In this document: positions 1-7,887 of the stretch, piece after piece
Layout: every line of letters starts with the position of its first letter
How positions within the stretch are numbered: the stretch's first letter is position 1
Source: Cuneatibacter sp. NSJ-177
GTDB lineage: Bacteria > Bacillota > Clostridia > Lachnospirales > Lachnospiraceae
Length of the DNA: 64,000 nt
Reading direction: 5' to 3'
Assembly (NCBI RefSeq): GCF_022867805.1
Contig: NZ_JALIFO010000006.1
Span: forward strand, 1,178,001 to 1,242,000
Translations under genes and position numbers: made by a program
The notes under the pieces: generated by a model
Seen by the model: the letters and a program-made list of their open reading frames with translations, nothing else
What the model was told of the DNA's origin: nothing
The model's database searches: none

Positions 1-1
1 A

Positions 2-1099
2 TGCCCGGTCAACTGGCCCATCGGCTCCGGAAAGTCCTTCAAAGGCGTGTTCGAGAGAGATATCAAGAAGATCACCACCTTCACGGCCGAGGGAGCCGGA
101 CAGCGGGAGATCGAGACCAAACATCTGGATCCGGAGAGCGAAGAGGCTTTAAGCGAGATCGGCCCGATGGCTCTGGATCAGCTAAAAGAAGAGATTGAGC
201 TGTTGGACGGCGCCGGTCAGGAACTCGATATGGAGATGGTGCTGAAAGGTCAGCTGAGCCCTGTTTTCTTTGGCTCCGCCTTGACAAATTTCGGCGTAGA
301 AACCTTCCTTCGGCATTTCTTAAATATGACGCTGCCGCCGACGCCCCGTGTGGCGGACTGCGGGGTCATCGATCCGGTAAAGGAGCCTTTTTCCGCCTTT
401 GTGTTCAAGATCCAGGCCAACATGAATAAGGCCCACCGGGACCGGATCGCATTCATGCGGATCTGTTCCGGAAAATATGAGACGGGCATGGAAGTGAACC
501 ACATCCAGGGTGGGAAGAAGATCCGCCTTTCCCAGTCCACCCAGATGATGGCCCAGGAACGGACCATCGTCGAGGAGGCTTATGCCGGAGATATCATCGG
601 CGTTTTTGATCCGGGGATTTTTTCCATCGGGGACACCCTCTGCGCGGGTTCGGAGAAGTTTGCCTTTGAGGGGATTCCGACCTTTGCTCCGGAGCATTTT
701 GCGAGGGTGCGGCAGGTGGATACCATGAAGCGGAAACAGTTTATCAAAGGGATTTCTCAGATTGCCCAGGAAGGCGCGATTCAGATCTTCCAGGAGTTTC
801 ATACCGGCATGGAAGAGATCATCGTCGGTGTGGTCGGCGTCCTTCAGTTTGACGTGCTGATGTACCGCCTGGAAAACGAGTACAACGTGGAGGCGAAGCT
901 GGAACAGCTTCCTTATGAATATATCCGCTGGATCGAGAATCAGGAGATCGACGCGGAGAAGATCCAGGGTACCTCGGATATGAAACGGATCAAGGATCTA
1001 AAGGGCCGCCCGCTCCTCCTCTTTGTCAACAGCTGGAGCGTCGGTATGGTTCAGGACCGGAATCCGGGATTGGAGCTTTCGGAATTTGGGCGTGTTTAA
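2..1099 (+). CDS. prfC: Peptide chain release factor 3 (partial, 5' end outside window)
   Basis: This is the C-terminal 365 residues of release factor 3, the GTPase that recycles RF1/RF2 from the ribosome after termination. The frame is open from base 2 and begins inside the G domain with PVNWPIGSGKSFKGVFERD, a stretch typical of RF3 that separates it from EF-G. It continues through the beta-barrel domain II and the RF3-specific C-terminal domain (GVLQFDVLMYRLENEY). Full RF3 is about 525-530 residues, so roughly the first 160 lie upstream of the window. The stop is TAA at 1097-1099. An ATG at position 47 is internal and is not the start. No terminator is visible before the next gene. Confidence 0.95.
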   Translation, partial: CPVNWPIGSGKSFKGVFERDIKKITTFTAEGAGQREIETKHLDPESEEALSEIGPMALDQLKEEIELLDGAGQELDMEMVLKGQLSPVFFGSALTNFGVETFLRHFLNMTLPPTPRVADCGVIDPVKEPFSAFVFKIQANMNKAHRDRIAFMRICSGKYETGMEVNHIQGGKKIRLSQSTQMMAQERTIVEEAYAGDIIGVFDPGIFSIGDTLCAGSEKFAFEGIPTFAPEHFARVRQVDTMKRKQFIKGISQIAQEGAIQIFQEFHTGMEEIIVGVVGVLQFDVLMYRLENEYNVEAKLEQLPYEYIRWIENQEIDAEKIQGTSDMKRIKDLKGRPLLLFVNSWSVGMVQDRNPGLELSEFGRV

Positions 1100-1163
1100 C
1101 TTTTATACACAAAACAGATAAAAGCGCATACCATGATAGAAAGAACCTTTCGGAGGGATCGGT

Positions 1164-1418
1164 ATGCGCATCTGCGATTTACAGGAAAAAGAAGTGATCA
1201 ATGTCTGCGACTGCAGGCGCCTTGGCTTTGTGGCAGATTTGGACTTTGATATCTGCAACGGTCAGATCCTGGCCCTGATCGTTCCCGGACCGGCCCAGTT
1301 CTGCGGTTTTCTTGGCCGTGACAGCGAATATGTCATCCCCTTTTGCCAAGTCCGCCAGATCGGGGAGGACATTATCCTGGTGGATATCAAGATCGACGAA
1401 TGTCAGGTCCGCCGTTAA
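1164..1418 (+). CDS. ylmC: YlmC/YmxH family PRC-barrel sporulation protein
   Basis: This 84-residue protein matches the YlmC/YmxH family: short, single-domain PRC-barrel-like proteins found almost only in endospore formers. The family start is recognisable (MRICDLQEKEVINVCDCRRLGF), followed by a DLDFD/GQILALIVPG core and an IPFCQVRQIGEDIILVDI end. A strong ribosome site, CGGAGGGATC, precedes the ATG. The exact biochemical role of the family is unknown. Upstream there is a CATACCAT element near 1127-1134 that resembles a mother-cell sigma-E -10 box, but no convincing -35 was found. The 3' end overlaps the end of the convergent LysR gene by 32 bases. Confidence 0.85.
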   Translation: MRICDLQEKEVINVCDCRRLGFVADLDFDICNGQILALIVPGPAQFCGFLGRDSEYVIPFCQVRQIGEDIILVDIKIDECQVRR

Positions 1419-2316
1419 CTTTTAGGCTCTGGAAATCCGACGAGGCCGCCAGCCGGCGGCAGAGATCGATAAATTCTTTCACTTGGGGCCGGTATTCCCG
1501 GTCCTTTCGGTAAATCAGGGAAAACCCTCGCTGCAGATGCAGATCGGTCAGGCGGCAGGCATGGAGACGGCCTTCCGCCAATTCTTTTTGAATTAGCATT
1601 TCCGATACGATGGATACCCCCTTGTTTTCTTCTACCGCCTTTTTCAGTGCGTCGATATTGTGGAAGACCGGTCCCTGACAGAGTTCCAGCTTCTTTTCGC
1701 GCATCGCGGCTTCGATGGCGGTCCGGGTACTGTTGCCTTCCTCCCGCAGCAAGAGCGGCTCCGTCCCAAAATTTGCACAGGACAAGGTGTCCCGGCCGGC
1801 AAACGGGTGGGAAGGGCTGCAGATAAGTACAAAGGAATCCTCCAGCAGAGGCGTATAGACCAATCCGCCATGGTTTCCCGGATATTCGCTCAGCGCGATA
1901 TCCAGCTCGCTGCTTTCCAGTTTTCTTTCCAGGACATGAGGTTCGTCAATGGTAAAACGGGTTGTGGTGTCCGGATACTGGATATGATACTGCACGATAA
2001 GTTCCTGCAAAAGACAGGAGAACGCGATGAAGGTGGAGCCGATATGGATCTGGCGGGTGTGGATTTCCCGGAGGGCCGAATCCATTTCCTGACAGAGAGC
2101 CAGGATCCGATCCACATAATGCAGCAAAAGCTCCCCCTGTTCGGTCAGTTTTAAACGCTTCCCCAGGCGGGAGAAAAGGCGGATCTGATAGGTTTTTTCA
2201 ATCTCAGCCACAGCCAGGCTTACCGTGGACTGGGACAGGTATAAATTCTTAGCGGCTGCGGTCATATTACAGCAGGCGGCCACTTCTCGGAAAATCATCA
2301 TGTGACGGAATGTCAT
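1387..2316 (-). CDS. LysR family transcriptional regulator
   Basis: A 309-residue LysR-type regulator. The N-terminal winged helix-turn-helix is clear in residues 1-60 (LSQSTVSLAVAEIEK recognition region). The rest is a periplasmic-binding-like effector domain with the usual two-lobe pattern (LICSPSHPFAGRD, LLLREEGNSTR, KKAVEENKGVSIVSE). The ATG is preceded by GAGGA six bases upstream. It is transcribed away from the lyase and cyclodeaminase-like genes, and the shared 215-base region carries a candidate operator. This is the classical arrangement for a LysR that controls its divergent neighbours in response to a substrate of the pathway; that regulation is inferred. Its C-terminal tail reads into the 3' end of the convergent ylmC. 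Confidence 0.92.
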   Translation of the reverse strand: MTFRHMMIFREVAACCNMTAAAKNLYLSQSTVSLAVAEIEKTYQIRLFSRLGKRLKLTEQGELLLHYVDRILALCQEMDSALREIHTRQIHIGSTFIAFSCLLQELIVQYHIQYPDTTTRFTIDEPHVLERKLESSELDIALSEYPGNHGGLVYTPLLEDSFVLICSPSHPFAGRDTLSCANFGTEPLLLREEGNSTRTAIEAAMREKKLELCQGPVFHNIDALKKAVEENKGVSIVSEMLIQKELAEGRLHACRLTDLHLQRGFSLIYRKDREYRPQVKEFIDLCRRLAASSDFQSLKVNGGPDIRRS

Positions 2317-2340
2317 CTTTATTCCTCATTTCCCTTGAAT

Positions 2341-2410
2341 TTACTATTAAAAAAATCAATAGTTTAATGAGATTTTACTGTTTTACAACCGGTTTGTCAA
2401 ATGATAAACT
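2341..2410 (+). promoter_or_regulatory. Divergent LysR operator and promoter of the lyase operon
   Basis: An inverted repeat ACTATT (2343-2348) and AATAGT (2358-2363) with a 9-base AT-rich spacer lies between the two divergent genes and fits a LysR-type box. For the rightward gene, TTTACA (2382-2387), 17 bases and TAAACT (2405-2410) form a plausible sigma-A promoter. About 120 bases of leader follow before the lyase start codon. Assignments are by eye. Confidence 0.5.
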
Positions 2411-2531
2411 ATATTTACTACACAGGAACAGACAACGAAGCTCTTCTTCCAAGCAGTTCCTATGAAATGCGGCAAAGCCAGGTTCGAAGTGCGGCCGATG
2501 AGCGAGCCGTTTTACAGGGGGTGAAAACATC

Positions 2532-4058
2532 GTGATTTTAGATGGAAAAGGGCTGACCCTGGAAGGGGTGGTCCGGGTTGCCAGAAAGGGAGAGACGGTT
2601 TCCATCTCACAGGAATCCCGAAAAGCGCTGCAAGAGGCCAGAGAGCTGGTATTTGAGCTGGCCGGAAAGGATATCCCGATTTATGGGTGCAATACCGGCG
2701 TGGGATGGAATAAAGACCAGAAGGTGACAAAAGAGTTTATCGAACGCTTTAACCGGAATGTGATTTATTCCCATACCGTGGGAATCCGTCCGGACGCTCC
2801 GGTCGAGGTGGTGCGCGCGGTGATGCTGGTGCGGCTGAACTGCCTGCTTTCCAACTGTACCGGGATTACGCCCGCCATAGCAAATCAGTTTGAAGAATTT
2901 TTAAACCGAAAGATCCACCCGGTTCTGCCAATGAAAGGGTCCATCGGTCAGGCGGACATCGGCCCGATGTCCCATATCGCTCTGGCCATGACCGGCGGCG
3001 GAAAAGCAGAGTACCGCGGCGAGATCCTTCCAACAGAACAGATTCTGCGCCTGGAAGGGCTTTCCCCGGTTATTCCCCTGGAGAAAGACGGACTGGCCAT
3101 CATGAGTTCCAATGCGCTGAGCGCAGGGCACGGCGCCCTGGTGCTTTACGATATCGGCCGCCTTCTTGCGATGGCCGATCTTGTGGCCTGTCTATCTCTG
3201 GAGGGATTAAACGGCAATACCACGCAGCTTAAGCCGGCCGCCTACGAAAAACGGGGCTATGAGAATCAAAAAGCGACGGCTCAGGCCATGAACCGGTATT
3301 TAGAAGGCAGTGACCTCTACCGGCCGGATGCGGAAAAACCGCTGCAGGATCCGCTGTCCTACCGGAATATCGCCCAGCTCCACGGTTCCATCCGGGACGC
3401 CTGGGACTTTGCCTGCCGGGAACTGACCGTACAGATCAATTCTTCTGACGACAATCCCTGCATGGTCCTGGAAGAACGGGATATTATGCCTACGGGAAAC
3501 TTTGAGCCTTTGGCCTGGGTTCTTCCGATGGAGATGCTGGCGATCGCCTTGTCCCATCTCTCCAAGGCATCCTGCCTGCGGACGGTGAAGTTTGCGGATC
3601 CCCGCTTTACCGGGCTGTCCAGGAATTTGTCGCCGAATCAAACCACGATTGCCTTCTCGACGCTCCAGAAGACTTACACTGCTCTGGATGCCGAGATTCG
3701 CCATCTGGCAAATCCGGTCTCCATGGACAGCATTCCGCTGGCCGGAGGGATTGAAGACCGGAGCACCAACGCGCCTTATGTGGTGCAGAAATTGGAGAAA
3801 ATGATAGACCTCCTGTACTATGTCCTGGGCATCGAGATGATTCATGCGGCCCAGGCGATGGACCTTCGCCCGGAGAAGCAGTTTGGACGGATTACCGGGC
3901 AGGTTCATGATATCCTGCGGGAGCGGGTCGCCTTCTATGATTCGGATAACCGAATGATATCGGATGATATTGAGGCAGCCTATGAACTTCTGCGTTCGGG
4001 TGAACTGTTGGGCCGGCTGGCGCTGCCGGATGACTTTGGAAAATCAAAGGAGGAGTAA
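2532..4058 (+). CDS. HAL/PAL/TAL-family aromatic amino acid lyase homologue lacking the MIO triad
   Basis: A 508-residue member of the aromatic amino acid ammonia-lyase superfamily, the usual length for histidine ammonia-lyase. Conserved landmarks are present: YGCNTGVG (residues 51-58, with the catalytic-loop Tyr51), MSSN with Asn194, QDPLSYR, SSDDNP and GNFEPLAW. The position where the family carries GASGD, whose Ala-Ser-Gly cyclises into the electrophilic MIO cofactor, reads KGSIGQADIGPMSH (135-148) instead, one residue shorter and with no Ala-Ser-Gly. A classical MIO-dependent lyase reaction is therefore doubtful. Translation starts at GTG 2532 behind AGGGGGTG. The stop is 2 bases before the cyclodeaminase-like gene, so the two are surely co-expressed. 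Superfamily is certain; substrate is unknown. Confidence 0.85.
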   Translation: MILDGKGLTLEGVVRVARKGETVSISQESRKALQEARELVFELAGKDIPIYGCNTGVGWNKDQKVTKEFIERFNRNVIYSHTVGIRPDAPVEVVRAVMLVRLNCLLSNCTGITPAIANQFEEFLNRKIHPVLPMKGSIGQADIGPMSHIALAMTGGGKAEYRGEILPTEQILRLEGLSPVIPLEKDGLAIMSSNALSAGHGALVLYDIGRLLAMADLVACLSLEGLNGNTTQLKPAAYEKRGYENQKATAQAMNRYLEGSDLYRPDAEKPLQDPLSYRNIAQLHGSIRDAWDFACRELTVQINSSDDNPCMVLEERDIMPTGNFEPLAWVLPMEMLAIALSHLSKASCLRTVKFADPRFTGLSRNLSPNQTTIAFSTLQKTYTALDAEIRHLANPVSMDSIPLAGGIEDRSTNAPYVVQKLEKMIDLLYYVLGIEMIHAAQAMDLRPEKQFGRITGQVHDILRERVAFYDSDNRMISDDIEAAYELLRSGELLGRLALPDDFGKSKEE

Positions 4059-4060
4059 AT

Positions 4061-5053
4061 ATGGATTTATTATATTTAAACGCCATGGACATCGAGAAGC
4101 TGGAGCTGTCCAACGAGGAGATCCTGGGCGCGGTGGAGCAAAGCCTGAAAGCCCAGGGAAATCAGCAGACGGTCATTGAGCCGCGCGTCCACCTGATTCC
4201 CAATCCGGAATTCAACGGCCATTTTAATGTACTGAGAGGCTATATTGAGCCGATGAATGTGGCAGGCGTCAAGGTGGTGGGAGATTACGTGGATAATTAT
4301 AAGCAGAATCTCCCTTCGGAGATGGCTTTGCTGAACTTGTACGATCCGAGGACAGGGGCTCCGCGGGCTGTCATCGATGCGACCGAAATCACTTCCATGC
4401 GGACCGGAGCCATGACGGCCATCGGCGCAAAATATCTGGCAAACCGGGAAAACCGGATTTTAGGCCATTTGGGATCCAGAGGAACGGCTTTCTGGAATGT
4501 TGTTTTGCTGGATTCTCTCTATCACTTTGAGGAGATCCGGGTCAACAGCCGGAGACGGGAGTCCGTGGAAGCCTTTGCCCGCCGCCTGACCGAAAGGCTG
4601 GGCAAGCCGGTGACAATCGCAGAAGACAGCGAGGCGTGCCTGAAGGGGGCGGACATCATGGTAGAGGCCACGCGGCTGACCACCCCGACTCCTTTGCTGA
4701 AAACCGAATGGGTGCGGCCCGGCAATTTTGTAGTCCCTTACGGAACCATCAGCGCAGTGGAGCTATCCCTGACGGATGTGATGGATAAGATCGTGGTGGA
4801 TGACTGGGGGCAGTGTAAAGGAGGAATCCTGGGAAGCCTGCGCCGCCACGTGGAGACCGGAAAACTGACGGCGGAGACGTTGTATGGAGAACTGGGAGAG
4901 ATTGTGGCTGGAAAGAAGCCGGGCCGGGAGAAAGAGGACGAGAAGATTTTGTTCTGGCACCGGGGGCTTTCCACCAGCGATATTGCGCTGGGGCAGCTTT
5001 GCTACGAAAAAGCTTTGAAAACGGGACAGGGAACCTTATTAAAGTATCGATAA
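4061..5053 (+). CDS. Ornithine cyclodeaminase/mu-crystallin family protein
   Basis: A 330-residue protein of the ornithine cyclodeaminase/mu-crystallin family, NAD(P)-dependent enzymes acting on imines and amino acids. The family core is seen in the substrate-binding part (GVKVVGDYVDNYKQNLPS, DPRTGAPRAVIDATEIT) and in the ITSMRTGAMTAIGAKYLA segment. The Rossmann region reads ILGHLGSRGTAFWN, which departs somewhat from the usual GxGxQ nucleotide loop, so cofactor use should not be assumed. It starts 2 bases after the lyase-like gene, behind AAAGGAGGAG, and is followed by a terminator. The two-gene unit with LysR suggests a small amino-acid or imino-acid pathway; the substrate is not predictable from sequence. 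Confidence 0.8.
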   Translation: MDLLYLNAMDIEKLELSNEEILGAVEQSLKAQGNQQTVIEPRVHLIPNPEFNGHFNVLRGYIEPMNVAGVKVVGDYVDNYKQNLPSEMALLNLYDPRTGAPRAVIDATEITSMRTGAMTAIGAKYLANRENRILGHLGSRGTAFWNVVLLDSLYHFEEIRVNSRRRESVEAFARRLTERLGKPVTIAEDSEACLKGADIMVEATRLTTPTPLLKTEWVRPGNFVVPYGTISAVELSLTDVMDKIVVDDWGQCKGGILGSLRRHVETGKLTAETLYGELGEIVAGKKPGREKEDEKILFWHRGLSTSDIALGQLCYEKALKTGQGTLLKYR

Positions 5054-5123
5054 AAATTCAGACGCAATGCAGTTTACCAGCTCCATGTTGGTGGGGAATC
5101 AACTCAGTATTCAAAGAAAAAAT

Positions 5124-5169
5124 GGGAACAGGGAAGCGGAATCCGGGCTTCCTTGTTCCTATTTTTTTT
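5124..5169 (+). terminator. Rho-independent terminator after the lyase/OCD operon
   Basis: A hairpin pairs GGAACAgGGAAGC with GCTTCCtTGTTCC around a 9-base loop and is followed by eight T residues (5162-5169). Confidence 0.85.
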
Positions 5170-5192
5170 ACAAAAATTTTCTATTTCTCATC

Positions 5193-5261
5193 TTGACAAT
5201 CAACAAGAAGAAGTTATAATGGATAAATGTTAACCAAAGCAACTATTGTTCGGGGTTAATT
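5193..5261 (+). promoter_or_regulatory. Sigma-A promoter and candidate MarR operator
   Basis: TTGACA (5193-5198), 16 bases and TATAAT (5215-5220) form a near-consensus promoter for the MarR-ABC exporter operon. Just downstream lies an interrupted inverted repeat, TTAACC (5230-5235) and GGTTAA (5254-5259), with an inner AAC/GTT pair. It is a likely autoregulatory site for the MarR protein encoded next; binding is inferred. Confidence 0.7.
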
Positions 5262-5281
5262 ATTGAGAGCGAGGGAGAACC

Positions 5282-5770
5282 ATGAGAAAAATGAAAGATC
5301 AACAGATGGAGGAGTTGATCCGGGTTACGCAGCAGTTCCATGGCCTGCGCCGGTATCTTAACTTCTGCGAGGGGCTGCCGCCCAGCGAATTTTTTATGCT
5401 GGCAACCATCAAACGGTTTTTGTGCAGAAAAAAACGGGAGGGGCAGAAGGTACTGGGAATCGCGGTTTCCGAGCTGGCCTTGGAACTGGAAATTACCAAT
5501 CCGGCCGCATCGAAGATGCTGAGAAGCGTGGAGGACAAAGGCTATATTATGCGTCTGCCCGATCCGTCCGACCGGCGTGTCACCTACATTACGCTGTCGG
5601 AGGCAGGGGAAGCAATCCTGGAGCAGGCAAAAACACACATGGATGAGGTGTCCTCCCGGCTGATGGCCCGAATGGGTAAGGAAGACACGGAGGAGCTGAC
5701 CCGTCTGCTGAACAAGTTATTTCTCTTGATGGAACAAGAATTAAAAGAAGCGAAGAAGGGATCTGTATGA
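5282..5770 (+). CDS. MarR family transcriptional regulator (controls ABC exporter)
   Basis: A 162-residue MarR-type winged-helix repressor. The DNA-binding part is visible as IAVSELALELEITNPAASKMLRSVEDKGYI followed by the wing DPSDRRVTYITLSEAGEAI, the standard MarR pattern. The N-terminus has the expected dimerisation helix. The ATG follows GAGGGAGAACC. Its last four bases overlap the start of the first ABC transporter gene (ATGA), so the three genes form one operon. By analogy with similar Firmicutes units it probably represses itself and the exporter until a toxic ligand binds; the ligand is unknown. Confidence 0.9.
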   Translation: MRKMKDQQMEELIRVTQQFHGLRRYLNFCEGLPPSEFFMLATIKRFLCRKKREGQKVLGIAVSELALELEITNPAASKMLRSVEDKGYIMRLPDPSDRRVTYITLSEAGEAILEQAKTHMDEVSSRLMARMGKEDTEELTRLLNKLFLLMEQELKEAKKGSV

Positions 5771-7887
5771 AAAGTATTTTGAGATTTGTCCGGCCATACT
5801 GGAAAACTGTATGTCTGGTCGTCGTCCTCCTGGTCGTGCAGGCGTACTGCGATCTGGCGCTGCCGGCCTACACTTCGGATATCGTAGATACCGGAATCCA
5901 GTACAATGGGATTGAGCATGTGACGCCCACGGCAATCCGGCGCAGCGAACTGGATCATCTGAAAGTGTTTATGAACCAGGAGGATCAAACCTATGTGGAA
6001 TCCCTCTACACCGAAGAGGGGGAAATCTGCCGTCTGACGGAGATGAAAAAGAGCGATTGGGAGAAGGCGGACGCCATTTTCTCCATGCCGATCCTGCTCC
6101 GTTCCACAGTCGGAGATCAGATTTCGATGATAGACTCCGAAGCCGCGGCTGCAATGCGGGAGAAGGCGGAGGCGCAGTATCAGGAATTGGGAGAGTCCAT
6201 GGTGAACCAGATGGCGCGTTCCTGGGTAAAGACCGAAGCGTCCGCCTGCGGGCTGGATCTGGAAGCCATCCAGAATTCCTACATGTGGAAAACCGGGGCG
6301 AAGATGATGGGCCTAGCCCTAATCATGCTGGTGGTTTCCGTGTCCGTCAGCTTCTGCGCGTCCCGTGTGGCGGCGTCCATGAGCCGCGGCGTGCGCGGCC
6401 AGGTGTTTCGGAAAGTCGTGTCCTTTTCCAACGCGGAGATGGATCAGTTTTCCACCGCATCTCTGATCACCCGGAGCACCAACGACGTGCAGCAGGTGCA
6501 GATGGTCGTGATGCTTTTGCTTAGGATGGTTTTGTACGCCCCGATTATCGGAATCGGCGGAGTCTTCCGGGTCATGCAGACCAATACCTCGATGACCTGG
6601 GTGATCGCGCTGGCTGTATTGGTTGTGGTGGGGATCGTCCTGCTTTTGACCTCCATGGCCATGCCGAAATTCAAGAAAATGCAGACCTTGGTCGACCGCC
6701 TGAACCTGGTGACCAGAGAGATTCTGACGGGACTTCCTGTCATCCGCGCGTTCAGCCGGGAACGGCATGAGGAAGAACGGTTTGACGGCGCCAACCGGGA
6801 CCTGACGAAGACTATGCTGTTCACCAACCGGGTGATGACCTTTATGATGCCGGCCATGATGTTCGTGATGAATGGAGTTACCGTACTGATCGTATGGGTC
6901 GGATCCCATCACATTGATTTGGGAAAGCTGCAGGTCGGCGATCTGATGGCGTTTATCACCTATACCATGCAGATTATCATGTCCTTCCTGATGCTGACCA
7001 TGATGTCGATCATGCTGCCCCGCGCCATCGTGGCCGCCAACCGGATCCGGGAGGTGCTGGATACCGAGCCCAGCATTCGGGATGCGGAAAAGACGGTTCT
7101 GCCGGAGCAAAACAGAGGCGTGCTGGAGTTTCGGGATGTTTCCTTCCATTACCCCAATGCGGAAGAGGATGTGCTGGAACATATCAGTTTCACGGCCCGG
7201 CCCGGAGAGACCACGGCGGTGATCGGAAGTACCGGAAGCGGAAAATCGACGCTGGTGCATTTAATACCGCGTCTGTACGATGTGACCGGCGGCGAGATTC
7301 TGCTGGATGGGGTGGATATCCGCCAGATGGACCGGCACGAGCTGCGGGAGCGGTTGGGCTATGTTCCGCAGAAAGGGATTTTATTTTCCGGCAGCATCGC
7401 GGAAAATATTCGTTATGGATGCCCTGAAGCGCCGGATGAAGTGGTGACGCAGGCGGCGGAGATCGCCCAGGCCACGGAATTCATCGAAGAAAAACCGGAT
7501 CGCTACGATACTTATATCTCCCAGGGCGGCGGCAATGTCTCCGGAGGACAAAAGCAACGCCTCTCCATCGCCAGGGCAATCGCCAAAGCGCCGAAAGTTT
7601 ATCTGTTTGACGACAGTTTTTCCGCTCTGGACTATAAGACGGATGTTACGCTGCGGACAGCGCTGAAAGAAAAGGTAGCGGACAGCACCGTGCTGATCGT
7701 GGCACAGCGGATCAGCACCATCCTTCATGCGGAACAGATTATCGTGATGGATGAGGGGCGTGTCGTGGGAACCGGCACCCATGAAGAGTTATTGGAGAGC
7801 TGTGAAACGTATCAGCAGATTGCCAGAAGCCAGCTGTCCGAAGCCGAGCTGGACGGCGTGAAGAAAGGAGGTGTTTCCCATGAGTGA
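5767..7887 (+). CDS. ABC exporter half-transporter, degenerate-site subunit
   Basis: A 706-residue type IV ABC exporter subunit: six transmembrane helices, then an ATPase domain. An unusually long extracytoplasmic loop of about 120 residues lies between the first two helices (about residues 35-170). Walker A is GSTGSGKST from about residue 487 and the signature is canonical VSGGQ (591-595). Walker B ends in LFDD (613-616), so Asp616 replaces the catalytic glutamate. Together with the next gene this matches a heterodimeric exporter of the TM287/288 or BmrCD type, where one ATP site is degenerate. It overlaps the MarR gene by 4 bases and the next gene by 8. Substrate is likely a drug or lipid-like compound, by family only. 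Confidence 0.93.
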   Translation: MKSILRFVRPYWKTVCLVVVLLVVQAYCDLALPAYTSDIVDTGIQYNGIEHVTPTAIRRSELDHLKVFMNQEDQTYVESLYTEEGEICRLTEMKKSDWEKADAIFSMPILLRSTVGDQISMIDSEAAAAMREKAEAQYQELGESMVNQMARSWVKTEASACGLDLEAIQNSYMWKTGAKMMGLALIMLVVSVSVSFCASRVAASMSRGVRGQVFRKVVSFSNAEMDQFSTASLITRSTNDVQQVQMVVMLLLRMVLYAPIIGIGGVFRVMQTNTSMTWVIALAVLVVVGIVLLLTSMAMPKFKKMQTLVDRLNLVTREILTGLPVIRAFSRERHEEERFDGANRDLTKTMLFTNRVMTFMMPAMMFVMNGVTVLIVWVGSHHIDLGKLQVGDLMAFITYTMQIIMSFLMLTMMSIMLPRAIVAANRIREVLDTEPSIRDAEKTVLPEQNRGVLEFRDVSFHYPNAEEDVLEHISFTARPGETTAVIGSTGSGKSTLVHLIPRLYDVTGGEILLDGVDIRQMDRHELRERLGYVPQKGILFSGSIAENIRYGCPEAPDEVVTQAAEIAQATEFIEEKPDRYDTYISQGGGNVSGGQKQRLSIARAIAKAPKVYLFDDSFSALDYKTDVTLRTALKEKVADSTVLIVAQRISTILHAEQIIVMDEGRVVGTGTHEELLESCETYQQIARSQLSEAELDGVKKGGVSHE

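Noticed and set aside
47-1099. A complete gene starting at the ATG at position 47
   Set aside because: The frame is open to base 2 and the upstream residues match RF3; the gene is a fragment cut by the window edge.
1127-1134. Sigma-E promoter before ylmC
   Set aside because: CATACCAT fits a -10 only loosely and no -35 lies at the right distance.
2468-2510. Shared GGTTCGAA and GCGGCAA motifs in the lyase and YitT leaders, suggesting a common riboswitch
   Set aside because: The shared blocks are only 7-8 bases and the surrounding folds differ; chance is a sufficient explanation.
6057-6524. Long open frames inside the ABC transporter and other genes, on both strands
   Set aside because: They are shadows of GC-rich coding frames: odd composition, no ribosome sites and no family resemblance.
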